From Polytrichum commune (Eukaryota; Streptophyta; Polytrichopsida; Polytrichales; Polytrichaceae): a DNA stretch of 64,000 nucleotides. A program made the translations under genes and the position numbers. The notes beneath the pieces are model-generated. The model saw nothing but the letters and a program-made list of their open reading frames with translations, did no database searches and was not told where the DNA came from. The stretch covers positions 36,504,429 through 36,568,428 of the forward strand of contig OX485804.1 in the NCBI GenBank assembly GCA_950295325.1, written 5' to 3'. Shown one piece after another: positions 23,943-34,802 of this stretch (the stretch's first letter is position 1; each line of letters begins with the position of its first letter).

Positions 23943-25453
23943 CATCGACTTGGAGTAAGTGATGCTTAGTTTAACATACAAGTCTCACATCACACATCTT
24001 GTATCACTGAAACATTTGTTACACCTAAGCTTACCATTAAACTTAAACAATTTCAATGATATAGATAAGCTTTGTAGACTTGTATTATGGTTGTGGTGGC
24101 TCATCTTAAGTTACATCGTACATCCACCCTTCTCAAATGAGCTCATGATAGGATAAGGGTTGGGCTCCTCGACCCGCGACCCCTAGGCAACACGAGAAAA
24201 CTTTTGTGAACCCAACCGAATAAAGGTTGTCCATCCTGCCCAACTTGAAAAAAAAGTTGCCCTTGCATTCTCAAAGGTCGCCTTGTCCACAAAACCCATA
24301 TTGAATGCACCTCAACTTCAAGCCCCCCCCCCCCCCCCAAAAAAAAAATGTGTGTTCACTTCCACTTAGAAAATACGCATTTGATTGGGATGCCATTCCC
24401 AAAGTGAAACCGTCAATAAAGCATGTAATTAACTTGAAATTTCAAAATATGAAAATTTTAGCAACGAGGTATTTTATTTTGATTACTTACTGTTTGAAAG
24501 GGCCTTTCGTCATTTACAAATTGGACTTAAAATAGTGTGATAACTTTAGCTGATTTATTTGAAATAGTGCCTTCTCCTTTCACAAGTATTCATACACATT
24601 CAAACTAATAAAGCATAATGGGGTGCAATACGATGTAATTACTACATGAAACCGCACAAAGCACTATACATTGTACGTTCCCAGCTGTCAATTTAGCGAA
24701 ATATCTATTGTATCCTTAAAATATCTGTGAGCAAACCTTGGGCCAAAAATCCGGAATGATTCTCAATTTTCAATCATTTCCCTTGCATTAAATAGAAGAT
24801 TACAAAACCAATATGGCTACATGTGGAGGTTGTAATGTACCTACTACAGTTGACTCGTGTATACTAAGGCCCACTTTATACTCGGGGCCGGATTGAGGGC
24901 CCGCCCGCCCAAATGGGGGACGTTAAACCTCCCTCTACGAGCCTTTTTATGGGAGGTGGATAGGGGTCGGGGCAGCCCCCAGAAGAAAAGAGTTTAAAAT
25001 TTCAAAACCCGATCCAAAATTACTACTTGTCTTGCCCGACTTCGGGAAAATTTATATCCTTGGATTTTTTTATCGATGTTTGTGCACAAATCTCACATTG
25101 AGTGCACTACTTGCTCCTTTGTTAAATCATTGGACCAACTTGGTTCCGTTAGATTGATTCAATGTTTGTCAACCCAACTAAAACCTTAAAATCGGCTTAA
25201 AAGTGGATATCTCCGGGCTACATAATACTCCACCCTCCCTTATGATAGGTGTCACGAAACTTTACCCCTAGTGAGTAGATTAAAACTTACAGTGAGATGA
25301 TATGGAAACTTTTTGGAAGTGCTCCAACGAACTCACATGACACTTCTAAGATACGGATCCCAAGAAATTGTCATCCATTGACAAGGAATTAAATGCAAAT
25401 CTATCAACCTGATAGATTTACAAAATTTCCACTGACACGTGGCCATTTCTCAT

Positions 25454-25483
25454 AAACCCTAAACCCTAAACCCTAAACCCTAA
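25454..25483. repeat. Interstitial telomere-like repeat
   Basis: Four perfect AAACCCT units, the plant telomere repeat, lie inside ordinary sequence. Shorter tracts occur near 16130-16146 and 57700-57730. AAACCCT also occurs in plant promoters (telo-box), but no gene follows here. Confidence 0.85.
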
Positions 25484-25725
25484 GCCCCGTGACTCGTATC
25501 CTTGACTAGCATGACATCCATGAAACATTCAACATAACTCCCAAAGTCAATTCATCGAGTGTCTTTCCAAGCTCAGTTGCCACATTACCCAAGAAGTTCC
25601 TCAACTATATTTTGGAAAATCAATTGCCTTTTAGGGTTTTTTTTAAAAAAATGTAATCTAGGTGACAAGCATGTGAACCCTGGAGATGCCGACCGTATTT
25701 GTTCAACACCATAGCCAAAGAAACA

Positions 25726-26632
25726 GCGTCGGGGGAGACTTTTGGGCATAATTGGTCCAAATCCAGTGCCTGGGAAGTGTTTGGGCATATATATATAGTA
25801 GTCGGTCAAGATCCTTGTGATTCGAAATCCAACCGGTTACATGTGCACATCTTCCGGTTTTGCTTTCATTCACTTGAGGCATATTCTTCCATAGATTCCT
25901 CCAACACGACCGGTAAATTATCCTCCGGTAAGTCTTGAACTACAACCGGTTATTTCTCAAACTCAACCGGTTCATCTGTAACTAACCGCCGGTTCTTCCC
26001 CGATATAGTTGTGATCTTTCGGGTTTCTCTTCATAAGTGTCGGGGTTTATTCCATAGATTCCTCTAAGATGGCCGGTAAGTTTCCTGAAGTCTTGAACTT
26101 CAACCGGTTATTTCTCAAACTCAACCGGTTCATTTGTAACTAACTGCCAGTTCTTCCCCAACATAGTTCTGATCTTTCGGGTTTCTCTTCATAAATGTCG
26201 GGGTATATTCCATAGATTCCTCTAAAATGGCCGCTAAATTTCCTAAAGTCTTGAACTTCAACCGGTTATTTCTCAAACTCAACCGGTTCATTTGTAACTA
26301 ACCGCCGGTTCTTCCCCAACATGGTTATGATCTTTTGGGTTTCTCTTCATAAATGTCGGGGTATATTCCATAGATTCCTCTAAATGGCTGGTAAATTTCC
26401 TGTAGTCTTGAACTTCAACTGGTTATTTTTCAAACTCAACCGGTTCATCTGCAACTAACCGCCGGTTCTTCCCCAATATAGTTGTGATCTTTCGGGTTTC
26501 TCTTAATAAATGTCGGGGTATATTCCAATATATTCTTCTAAAATGACCGGTAAGTTTCCTCAAGTCTTGAACTTCAACCGGTTATTTCTCAAACTCGACC
26601 GGTTCATCTGTAACTAGCTAGCGGTCAGTTCT
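25726..26632 (+). repeat. Family B repeat expanded into a 158-bp tandem array
   Basis: A complete family B copy starts near 25726 (GGGGGAGACTTTTGGGC). From about 25931 its right half is repeated at 25931, 26089, 26247, 26404 and 26563, all at AGTCTTGAAC (spacing 158, 158, 157, 159). Each unit carries two AACCGGTT-type palindromes, a CGCCGGTTCTTCCCC segment and CCATAGATTCCTCTAA. Units differ by scattered substitutions, so the array is not an assembly duplicate. Confidence 0.9.
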
Positions 26633-26682
26633 CCCTGTTCATTGCAAAGAAATTGCTCGCTTCAATAATCCAGTCAAATTGA

Positions 26683-26708
26683 AACACTTTTTTTTTTTTT
26701 TTTTTTTT
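26683..26708. repeat. Poly(T) tract
   Basis: A run of about 20 T residues lies immediately downstream of the family B array. Confidence 0.9.
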
Positions 26709-27734
26709 GGTTCAAGGGTTGATTTCCAAGTTCCTGCTGGTAAGTTAGGTGAGGGGAAGCGCACGGGACGGTCTGTGTCACCTATGAATGAGATTTTGGA
26801 AGACACGGTTTTTTTTTGGGGGGGGGGGGGGGGTCTCAAGTGCTGCCCTAGCTGCAAAAAAGGTGGGTTAGTGGCATCCTCCAAAGCTCATATTCATACC
26901 CAAAATTGCACGGTTCATTTGTTGCCTGCAAATACTAAGGATTTTTCAAAACGGAAGTTTGGGAGTCTGTTGTGGCAGAGAACTTCTCGATTATCCTTCT
27001 AAACTTCATCACTGCTTCCATTTTCTTTAATAGTAATCTAATGGCCAGTTTACATCATGGACCATGATGATGGCCTTTTTCCGTAGTCTGACTTCATGGT
27101 CCAACTTCCATGGTCCGATTTCTTAAAAAATCAGTTTACAAAGCCTTTGGGCTCCTAGCCTCACTAGGCGTACACCGAACGTGAATCAAGAGGAATGACC
27201 ATGGACTCAAAAAGTGAAAGTGTTGATTTTTTTTAATATATGTCCAAAAAGGGTAGTTTTGAAAGAATTTAAAAAAAAAATCAAGTTTGACCATTCTCTT
27301 TTCATATTCTCTCCCCCCCCCCCCAAAAAAAAATCATTGAAATTCTATTAAAACATTATTTCTTTGCCATGGACCTTTGCCTTTTTCTACCAAGACACCT
27401 CTTTTGCCTCTCCCACTGCAAAACCCGTTGGACCATGTGAATGAATAACGTGGGCCTTAAAACATGTCTTATGGAGACCTCGAACTTCATGGTCACTCTG
27501 ACATTTTTTCCCTTGGTATAAACCGAAGTGGTCCTAGGACAAGTTCAACAACCAATCGCAGATTTTACATGGCCTTGGGACGACGTCATGGTCCCTGGTG
27601 TTAACAACCCCTAATAGCATCTGAAACAATGCACGTTCCACCCACGTCCAACATGAAGAAACCGCTTAGTTTAAAAGAACCCAGTCAAAAGTACTTGGGT
27701 GGTTGGGTTGTTTTGCAAGTTCCCCATACATAGG

Positions 27735-27866
27735 AAAATTGCCGATCATTTTAGAGGAATTTGAAGAAGAACATATATAGGCCTCGATTCAATAAAGCTC
27801 AACCGAAAGATGTTAACACGAAACCGGTTGGACTTGGAGAAACAAGGATCTCGACCAATTATGTCC
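27735..27866 (-). repeat. Family B repeat, partial copy
   Basis: It contains GCCGATCATTTTAGAGGAAT, CAACCGAAAGATGTTAACA and ACCGGTTGGACTTGGAGA, matching the left part of the family. The AACCGGTT-rich right part is missing. Confidence 0.65.
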
Positions 27867-28098
27867 AAAATTTCTTCGCGGACACTGCACACTTTAGGTG
27901 GAATCTTGCAAAATTTTGGAGGTTTTTGGGAAGAGAAGTTTTAGTCTGCCAGGCTTATTAACTTCATCTCGGTTGCCACATCACCCAACAAGCTCCTCAA
28001 CCACATTTCATACTATTTCCCCTCCAAAGTGGGCACCTAAGCATTTCAAAATCAACATTGTTGTGATATTTTAAGAATTAAAGACGTGGTTCGTTGGT

Positions 28099-28303
28099 CA
28101 TAACATTATTCGGATTCATGACAGTGTTATGTGGGACTAACAATATTCCACGGAATATTTTCACATTCGATTTGGATGTGCATGATATTATGTGGAATAA
28201 AGTCAATCCCACAAAACATTGTTATGGATCTGAATGTGGGGGCATATTTCGTGGAATACTATTAGTTTCATAGAACATTGTTATGGATTTGAACAATGTT
28301 ATG
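28099..28303. mobile_element. MITE-like inverted-repeat element of about 205 bp
   Basis: The left end CATAACATTATTCGGATTC and the right end (reverse complement CATAACATTGTTCAAATCC) form imperfect terminal inverted repeats of about 35-40 bp. Internal ATTATGTGGAATA-like motifs repeat. No transposase is coded. The TSD is not clear, so superfamily is left open. A half copy lies at 40015-40086. Confidence 0.55.
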
Positions 28304-30385
28304 GTTGGAGGAGACAAAATGTCAATGAACAACATTGTCCTTTTTTTTTGGGGGGGGGGGGGGAGATGGCTATGTGGCTAGAAACTTTCAACATTTCTAT
28401 AGAAATCAAAGATGCCGTAATTCATGTGATCTTAATTCCATCCTCCTCAAAACGTACATGCTAATCTAATTAAGATATCGGAAGAGTTGTATGGGTTAGG
28501 TAAGGGACCGTAGTTCTCAAAGCGTTTTTGATAGGCCCTTCTGCTTAATTTAAGCATCCGAAACTTGCAGGTTCCACCTATGTTTATAATCCAATCAAAA
28601 TTGTTTGTTGGGTTGGATTATGGCGAGTCACGGGTAGATCACTCCATTGTCAAGTTGAACACCACGTGCGACCAAGAAAAATCTTCTTTTGGTAAGTTGC
28701 ACCACCAAAATGGGTCAAAATTTTATCAATTTTTTTTCATGAGTAGATATACACAGTACCAATGACATAGTCAAAAGTGGTAACTAAATTCGATGATTTG
28801 TTTTTTTCATAAAACATACAATTTCTAACTAGAATGACACAAAATTGAACTAAAACAATTACTAAAAAAAATGAAAGATGACTAAAAATTTCAAAAAGTA
28901 TACAAAAGATACTATCAATGGTTATGTATATGTAGAAAAAATATCATAAATTTTAAAATTATATATGGCATGTAATATAGGGGTAGCAAACTTTGTCCGC
29001 ACGTGGTGTCAACTTGACAATGAAGTGACCTCCCCGTGTGGCGAGTTAAGTTGAGTGTGTGGGTTGGCATTAATGTTAAGGATCTTATTGGGTTGAGAGT
29101 ACAAGGAACTTTTGGACCAAGGAGTTTACATAGGGGAGTCCTAGTCCAAAGAATGAAAAACGAAGTGGTGCCAATGTGGCACTACTTTGTTTCCAAATCT
29201 TGTTGATCATAACTCGAGGAAATGCTTCTCCTAGTTTGAGAAATTGATTATCGAGCTTGGGTTCAAAAGTAAAGGTCTGGTCGTGAAGAACGAGTTCACC
29301 CCAACCTCAACCTTGACCTTAATGCCTCAACACTGACCTCAATGCCTCGACATTGGAAGACAATGCTTGTTGAGAGAGGGCTACATGACGCTAATCCCAA
29401 CCCCAATACCTCAATATCTTGGATGACAATATAGGATTAGGTTGGATTCTTGCCCACCCATTTTTTGAAAGATAATATGTAAAGTCAATCAAGTTTGCTC
29501 AAGGCTTAAATTAATCTACAAACAAAATGGGGTCGAGCTTAAAAACTCAACTTTCTAGCTCATCGTACTAGGATGAGTGGGCCAAGTTAGCCTTACATAG
29601 GCTGATCCGGGTCTCATGGGATAGATCATATTTTCAATTATCGATTTCTCTCACTAAATTTTGAAATGAAAGAGGCCCAAAAGAGGAGGTTCAAAACTTT
29701 CACCCAACTTTCAAAACGAGCCTCCAACACAAGAAGCTCTAATGAGCTCTTCTATGCAAGCATGACCATGTCAAGCTTTTTCTAAAACATTTACTTCACT
29801 AATGATATAGCATCGTCTTGACGTGCCATTTTTTTGTTCATTTTTTTTAAAATTTGAAAATATCCTATATTCATGGAATATTCCCAAGTAGTCTCTTTCT
29901 ACTAGTGTAATGCCCAAAATGACATAGACGAAGGGGCGCTTTGGTCCCCCAAGTTTCTCAGGCATGTCCCTTAACAACATGCCGACACGAGGACCAACAA
30001 CTGGCCCACAACATCGGGGAGAGTTTTCATCTCGATAGGAGTTTCCATCTCGTATGCACTGAAGCGAACGAACGGACGAAACTATGACACATTTACATCC
30101 AACGAGGTTACCATGAGCAGGACGAAAAACCCATACCGAAAGCAATACTTTTTTAAGAAAGAGATGCACTTCCCCTATCAGAGAGGGACTGTAGCTGCTG
30201 TTACCAAGGAGCAACGACTGGCCCTAGTGTGGACATGCCATAGGGTGAGCCCACATGCTCCGGAAAGCTCACTTATCCTCCAAGTTCAGATTAGTACGAA
30301 ACTCACATGCTTTGGGGCCTGCATATAAGTTATACCACGGAATTTGGGAAGAGAAGTTTCGATGTGCCAGGCTTAAGAAGTTTGT

Positions 30386-30420
30386 TAACCCATCCCCATC
30401 CCCATCCCCATCCCCATAGC
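30386..30420. repeat. (CCCCAT)n short tandem repeat
   Basis: Roughly five ATCCCC units occur upstream of the HVA22-like gene. Confidence 0.85.
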
Positions 30421-30500
30421 TGAGGAAAAAACACACACACTCAAGAGTCAGACCTGCTCATGAACTACTTCCTTTACTCCCCATTAACACACGACATGCA

Positions 30501-31784
30501 TGCCAAGTGGCATAGCAGCCCCGGCCCAGCCCAGCCCGGCCCGGCCCTTCACCACCCGGCCCGGGCCAGGCCCTCCCACACAAAGACAGGCCATTTTACC
30601 TTTAAAGCCTGGGGGGGTAAGTAAAAGACGGACGTGGAGGGGCACGATCGCAGGGTTGGAGTCGTTATGAGGGCGACACCCGAACGGGAAAGGAAGGAGC
30701 TCAAAAGATGGCCCAACAGCAAAAGAAAAGCTGAAGAGAAAGAAAAGCAGTGGGAAGAAACGCAACCAAAAGAAAAAGAAAAGGAAGAGAAAGAGAAGCC
30801 TCTGGCAAGAGAGAGAGAGAGTTTCAATGCCTTTCCTTCTTTGAACCGCCATCGCTTGACTCACCGGCCCCGCCCTTCCCTCCTTTCAACTCTTGTGCCG
30901 CTACTTCTCTTTACGAAACAACCAGAGAGATGTAGGCGGCCAAGGAATTTGGACGCAATTTCCAGATCCTACACCCCTCGTGCAAGAACAACAACGCGAA
31001 GAATTCTTGGCGACGTTCTTACGCGCTAATGGTAGGCGAACGTGTGTAGTCGTCGGAGACAAAAGTGAGGGGGAGGAAAGGAGTCGGGCGGATTGCGAAG
31101 GGCGGGAGAGTTCTAAAAACGTGCTTACTTACATACGTAGATAGGATTTTGGTTTTGAGAAGGTGGCAGAGATTTGCAAGGAGAAGAAGAGGAAGGAAAG
31201 TTCGGTAGGGGTTTTAGGTGACTCGTGGGTTTGGGCGGGGAGAGAGGGATGTGGAGTCGGGTGTAAGCTTTGTAGTTTTGAAGTTGAAACCATGCGAGAG
31301 AGGCGGAGGAGAAGGTGAGAGATATGACGATGATTTGACCTATGTTATGTTCTGTCGTGTCATGGTATGGTGATCTTCAAGAAGGCAGAAGTAGCCGCTG
31401 AGAGGTTCTGCCAAGAGCCAGCAGGAAGGTTTTGAAGCTTTGATCACATTGTTGTGTCCATGATTGCTATTGATAGGATAGGTGGGCTAATTTGGTTTGG
31501 AGGAGCTGGATGTGGGCGAGAACCGGAAGGGTGAGCTGAAAGAGTGTTGGGGGTTGAGGAAGGCATGTGAAGCTCTTGGAACATGATCATGGTGTTTTAG
31601 TGTTGAGGATGTGGAAGAATCAGCGGTTGCAATTAGGTTTGAATTGAAGAGGTTTATGAGACTTGTATCCCATCTCGCTTGCATGCAGGTAGCCACATAT
31701 TGTGGAACCGAAGAGATTGTGGGAGCATTTTTGGTAGCTTACAGGTGTTGTGCATAGTAGGTTTGTGACATTGTTTCAACCGAG
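30501..31784 (+). promoter_or_regulatory. GC- and purine-rich upstream and 5' UTR region of the HVA22-like gene
   Basis: Composition shifts near 30510 to GGCCC-rich and then GAAGAGAAA-rich sequence, as in plant promoter/5' leader regions. It stays distinct up to the ATG at 31785. Open frames here (30634-31029, 30893-31144) are charged or low-complexity and may be leader artefacts or upstream ORFs. Transcription start and TATA box were not assigned. Confidence 0.4.
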
Positions 31785-34700
31785 ATGATGGGGTCGTTCA
31801 TCACAAGGGCAATCATGTAAGGGTCAATCCATTCCCTTCACTTCACTTCACTTCTTGTTTTGTATCGGAGAGTGGCAAGGTCAGAGGGTGTACTTGTGAG
31901 GGTGACCTTGAATTATCGAGAAACCTCGTAATTCACAGAAGGAACAGGTTATGCAAGATAGGCTATGTACACTGTTTTGGTTTTCAGGCTTCTTTCACAG
32001 GTTTTACGTATAAATCCCTTGATAGCATGGTAGTTGATGTACCAGGATGTTTGACATTGTAGATGAGAGATGGGTGTACATTGTTCGTGTTTTGTGGAGG
32101 ATAGATTAGAGGGCAATCGGCTTGCGCTTGTTTGCATTGTAATACAATGTAGGTACGTAAGAGTTGTAAAGAACAGCGGGTTGGGAGTATATTACATTGC
32201 ATTCATCTGAAACCCATGCCTGGTTGAATATGTGCAGTATGGCCCTTGGGTACGTGTACCCAGCTTATGAATGTTTTAAGATAGTGGAGAAGAAGAGGCC
32301 AGATTTGGAGCACCTGCGATTCTGGTGCCAGTACTGGTGCGTTCTTTCTTGGCATGGTTCTTGCAGCAGAGAGAATTTTGTGAAGCTTGTAGCAGGTGCA
32401 TAAATGTTGAATTCTTGAATGGAGCATTTCTCATATTGATGAGCCAGGCCAAATAATTCAATTTGCAGTCAATGTTTGAGCGAGAAGCCTGTCGTTTTTG
32501 CATTCATGTTCTATTGTTCTTTATGAAAAAAGTTGTATCTAAGAGTATTGTGGTCCACATATTGCAGGATGATAATTGCAGTGGTGACTGTTGTAGAAAG
32601 GTTAGCAGATGTACTTGTTTCCTGGTACGTGAAGTTTCTCAACCACCAGCTCGCACTCTGTTTGGTCTCATCGAGATATAGAAGGATTAGTGTTCAAAAG
32701 TCTTCCAAATTTGAGGCAAATGTGTTGATGGTTATTGTACACTTATTCAATGCATGTGTTGTGTTTCACACGTTTCCAAGAAGTACATTGTATGGCTTGA
32801 AGTTAGAGGTAGTCAACATGAACGGAAGTATCTGTTTGTGTAGATTGCTCACAGCTCACATGTTTTTTCAGAAGATACCAAAGTCATGTCTGTTTGGAAG
32901 AAAACTTCAGTAATCGCACAACAAATTATATAAATTCTGAACCCATACCAAGTTTTTTTAGAAAATTACTGAGGCAGAAAATATATCCCTCAGCTGCAAT
33001 TTTATAGATCATCAGTTTGATATTAAACTACTGCTCTTCATGTGCTTAAGAAACTCAAGAGCTAAAGCTGATGAAGAATGTGGAAGCAATGCGTAGGGAG
33101 GGTTTACTCTACAATTTTCCATAACCCATGATAATGGAATCTTGTCTGCAGAATTAGGGAGGCTTTGATTTCAATATGGTATCAAGTGGGTAGATCATGT
33201 AGTACTTAATAATTATCCATCCTTGAACACAGAGCATGTTAAGGATTGTCTTTTAACGAGTGTTGTGCTTCTTGTGTTACAGGGTGCCTATGTACAGTGA
33301 GGCAAAGCTTGCATTTATTATCTACCTCTGGTACCCCAAGACAATGGTAATGGTCACATTTTTCTATCAAAAGTCTCTGAATTGTACGTTCTCTGTACGT
33401 GACATAGAATCAACTACAGCTTCTTCTTCTTTTTTCTTTTTCTTTTTTTCCTGAATCTGGTCTATTGTGTTCCAGGGAACCACGTACGTGTATCACACGT
33501 TCTTGAGACCTTTCGTGACCAGACACGAAACGGACATTGATCGCAACCTTAATGAACTGCGGACCAGAGCTGGTGATGTGGCCTTTCTCTGGTGGCAGCG
33601 AGGATCAGTTTATGCTCAAGCCCGCTTCTTTGAGCTTCTACAGTATGTTGCGTCACAGTCTAACAGACCCCAACAATCTTCCATTCCACCTCCCGTTGTG
33701 GCATCCATCACAAATTTGGCCACTCCTAAACGCCCTCCTGCTCAAGGTCCTCCAAAGGGTCCCCCACAGGTGTGTTTTTTCTATTTACTTTCAGCTCCAA
33801 GATTGGCCATTTTCTATTTCTGTATCTGAAATGAGTCAGAAGCCATGTGGATGATGCTTTGGGGTTCTTAAATTTCAGTTTTGTCTTCATTTTTTTTTAT
33901 CCATCTCAGTGAGCCATGTCAAGTGATGTCTGGTCCTGATACTGGTCTGTGCACTAATGTATGTAGGCCTTATGTGGTCACTCTTCCTATTTGGACACCT
34001 ACATTTGAATGGTATATGACAAAATTTGTAGTTCAGAACAGACAAATGAAAATTTTAAGTTTCAGAGTTGGAATTGACATGCATTCAGTTGAACACCTAC
34101 ATTCAAAATATTTTGACCATTTTAGGGTCAATAGTTAATATCACTATTGGGATTGCCTATGTGATAATCTTCACTTTGGCCTCATCTAGCGTTTGCATCT
34201 CAATTCTGATTCTGAAACTTGAAATGGCAATCTGTGTGATTCATTGTAATTGCTAAAAGGATGAGACTATTCCTAGTTCGATCCAATGCCTGGAATTATA
34301 TGTGGAGTTGGAAGTGCCCACAAAAGGGCCAAGTACACCACATGAGAAACCTATTACATCTCAAGTTAACATATTTAATCAACAGTTTCATGCTTTTATG
34401 CAGGGAGGCCAACAAGTGTACCCCCCACCACCACCTCCTGCAGGAAATGCTCCTGGGAAAGCTGGTTATCCACAAGTAAATGTTGATGATGCCCCATATC
34501 CACCTCCCGGTTTATCATCACGCCCTGGCTCTGGTTCATATCCTCCTGCTCAAGCTGGCCAAGAAATCCATCCTCCAACGAGGGAGCCTTCTGGACCAGT
34601 TCAACGACGTCGTGGCGCAGGCTCCCGTACCATACTTTCTGATAGTGATGGAGATTCAGACTACGATGTCATTGAAAATCGCACTGAGAAGCGGACAGAT

Positions 34701-34802
34701 AATAAACGATCCGAGCGGTCAGTGCCACCCACTGGAGAGCAAGACCTGCCTGCGCGAGTGTACAACACAAGGATTCGGCAGCGATCAAATGGCTCCTGGT
34801 GA
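31785..34802 (+). CDS. HVA22-like protein (TB2/DP1/HVA22 family, i/j/k type)
   Basis: Exons 31785-31816, 32238-32336, 32568-32624, 33283-33346, 33476-33769 and 34404-34802 join in phase to 314 residues. The first exon (MMGSFITRAI) is only 32 nt long; it was placed because it supplies the family's usual N-terminus and ends at GTAAGG. The TB2/DP1 domain covers about residues 5-100, with GYVYPAYECFKIVEKKRP, LRFWCQYW, EAKLAFIIYLWYP and GTTYVYHTFLRPF. RNLNELRTRAGD and a WWQRGSVYAQARFFELLQYV helix follow. The family's hydrophobic hairpins insert into ER membrane and bend it (REEP/Yop1 relatives); barley HVA22 is ABA- and stress-induced. From about residue 180 the tail is Pro/Gly-rich and then charged (SDSDGDSDYDVIE), ending TRIRQRSNGSW. 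No defect is seen. Confidence 0.93.
33960..34310 (-). repeat. Family A-related repeat in HVA22-like intron 5
   Basis: On the minus strand the CCATTCAAATGTAGGTGTCC motif matches the family A end motif. The plus-strand segment TTTGCATCTCAATTCTGATT through GATGAGAC to TGTGGAGTTGGAAGTG is shared with 48850-48970 and, less well, with 55120-55250. These three therefore form a minus-oriented subgroup. Confidence 0.55.

Larger units (their letters stand above)
20301..30500. other. Gene-poor, repeat-rich spacer
   Basis: No host gene is recognisable. Besides the listed SINE, family B repeats, inverted-repeat element and microsatellites, I see several poly(C)-poly(A) or poly(T)-poly(G) junctions (about 21243, 24322, 26811, 27314, 28340) and an inverted relative of the CCTCAACCT repeat near 29290-29450. 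A pair of loosely similar segments (23080-23230 and 29110-29270) shares CAAGGAGTTT and ACGAAGTGGTG. The longer open frames, such as 29771-30214 minus, have no recognisable domain. Confidence 0.45.

Noticed and set aside
25931-26632. CRISPR-like regular spacing
   Set aside because: Whole 158-bp units repeat without unique spacers in plant nuclear DNA; it is a tandem satellite.
26639-27002. Frames translating as Phe or Pro runs around homopolymers
   Set aside because: They read through poly(T), poly(G) or poly(C)-poly(A) tracts and have no other content.
29771-30214. 147-codon minus-strand frame
   Set aside because: No recognisable domain, poor composition, in repeat-like spacer with GACCAACAACTGGCCC-type repeats; likely chance.
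30484-30864. Phe/Ser-rich minus-strand frame of 126 codons
   Set aside because: It arises from a purine-rich low-complexity leader read in reverse; no domain pattern.
10465-31784. Search for LTR retrotransposon gag-pol or viral (pararetrovirus) domains
   Set aside because: No integrase, aspartic protease, Ty1 or Ty3 reverse transcriptase or coat-type motif was seen in any frame of the track.
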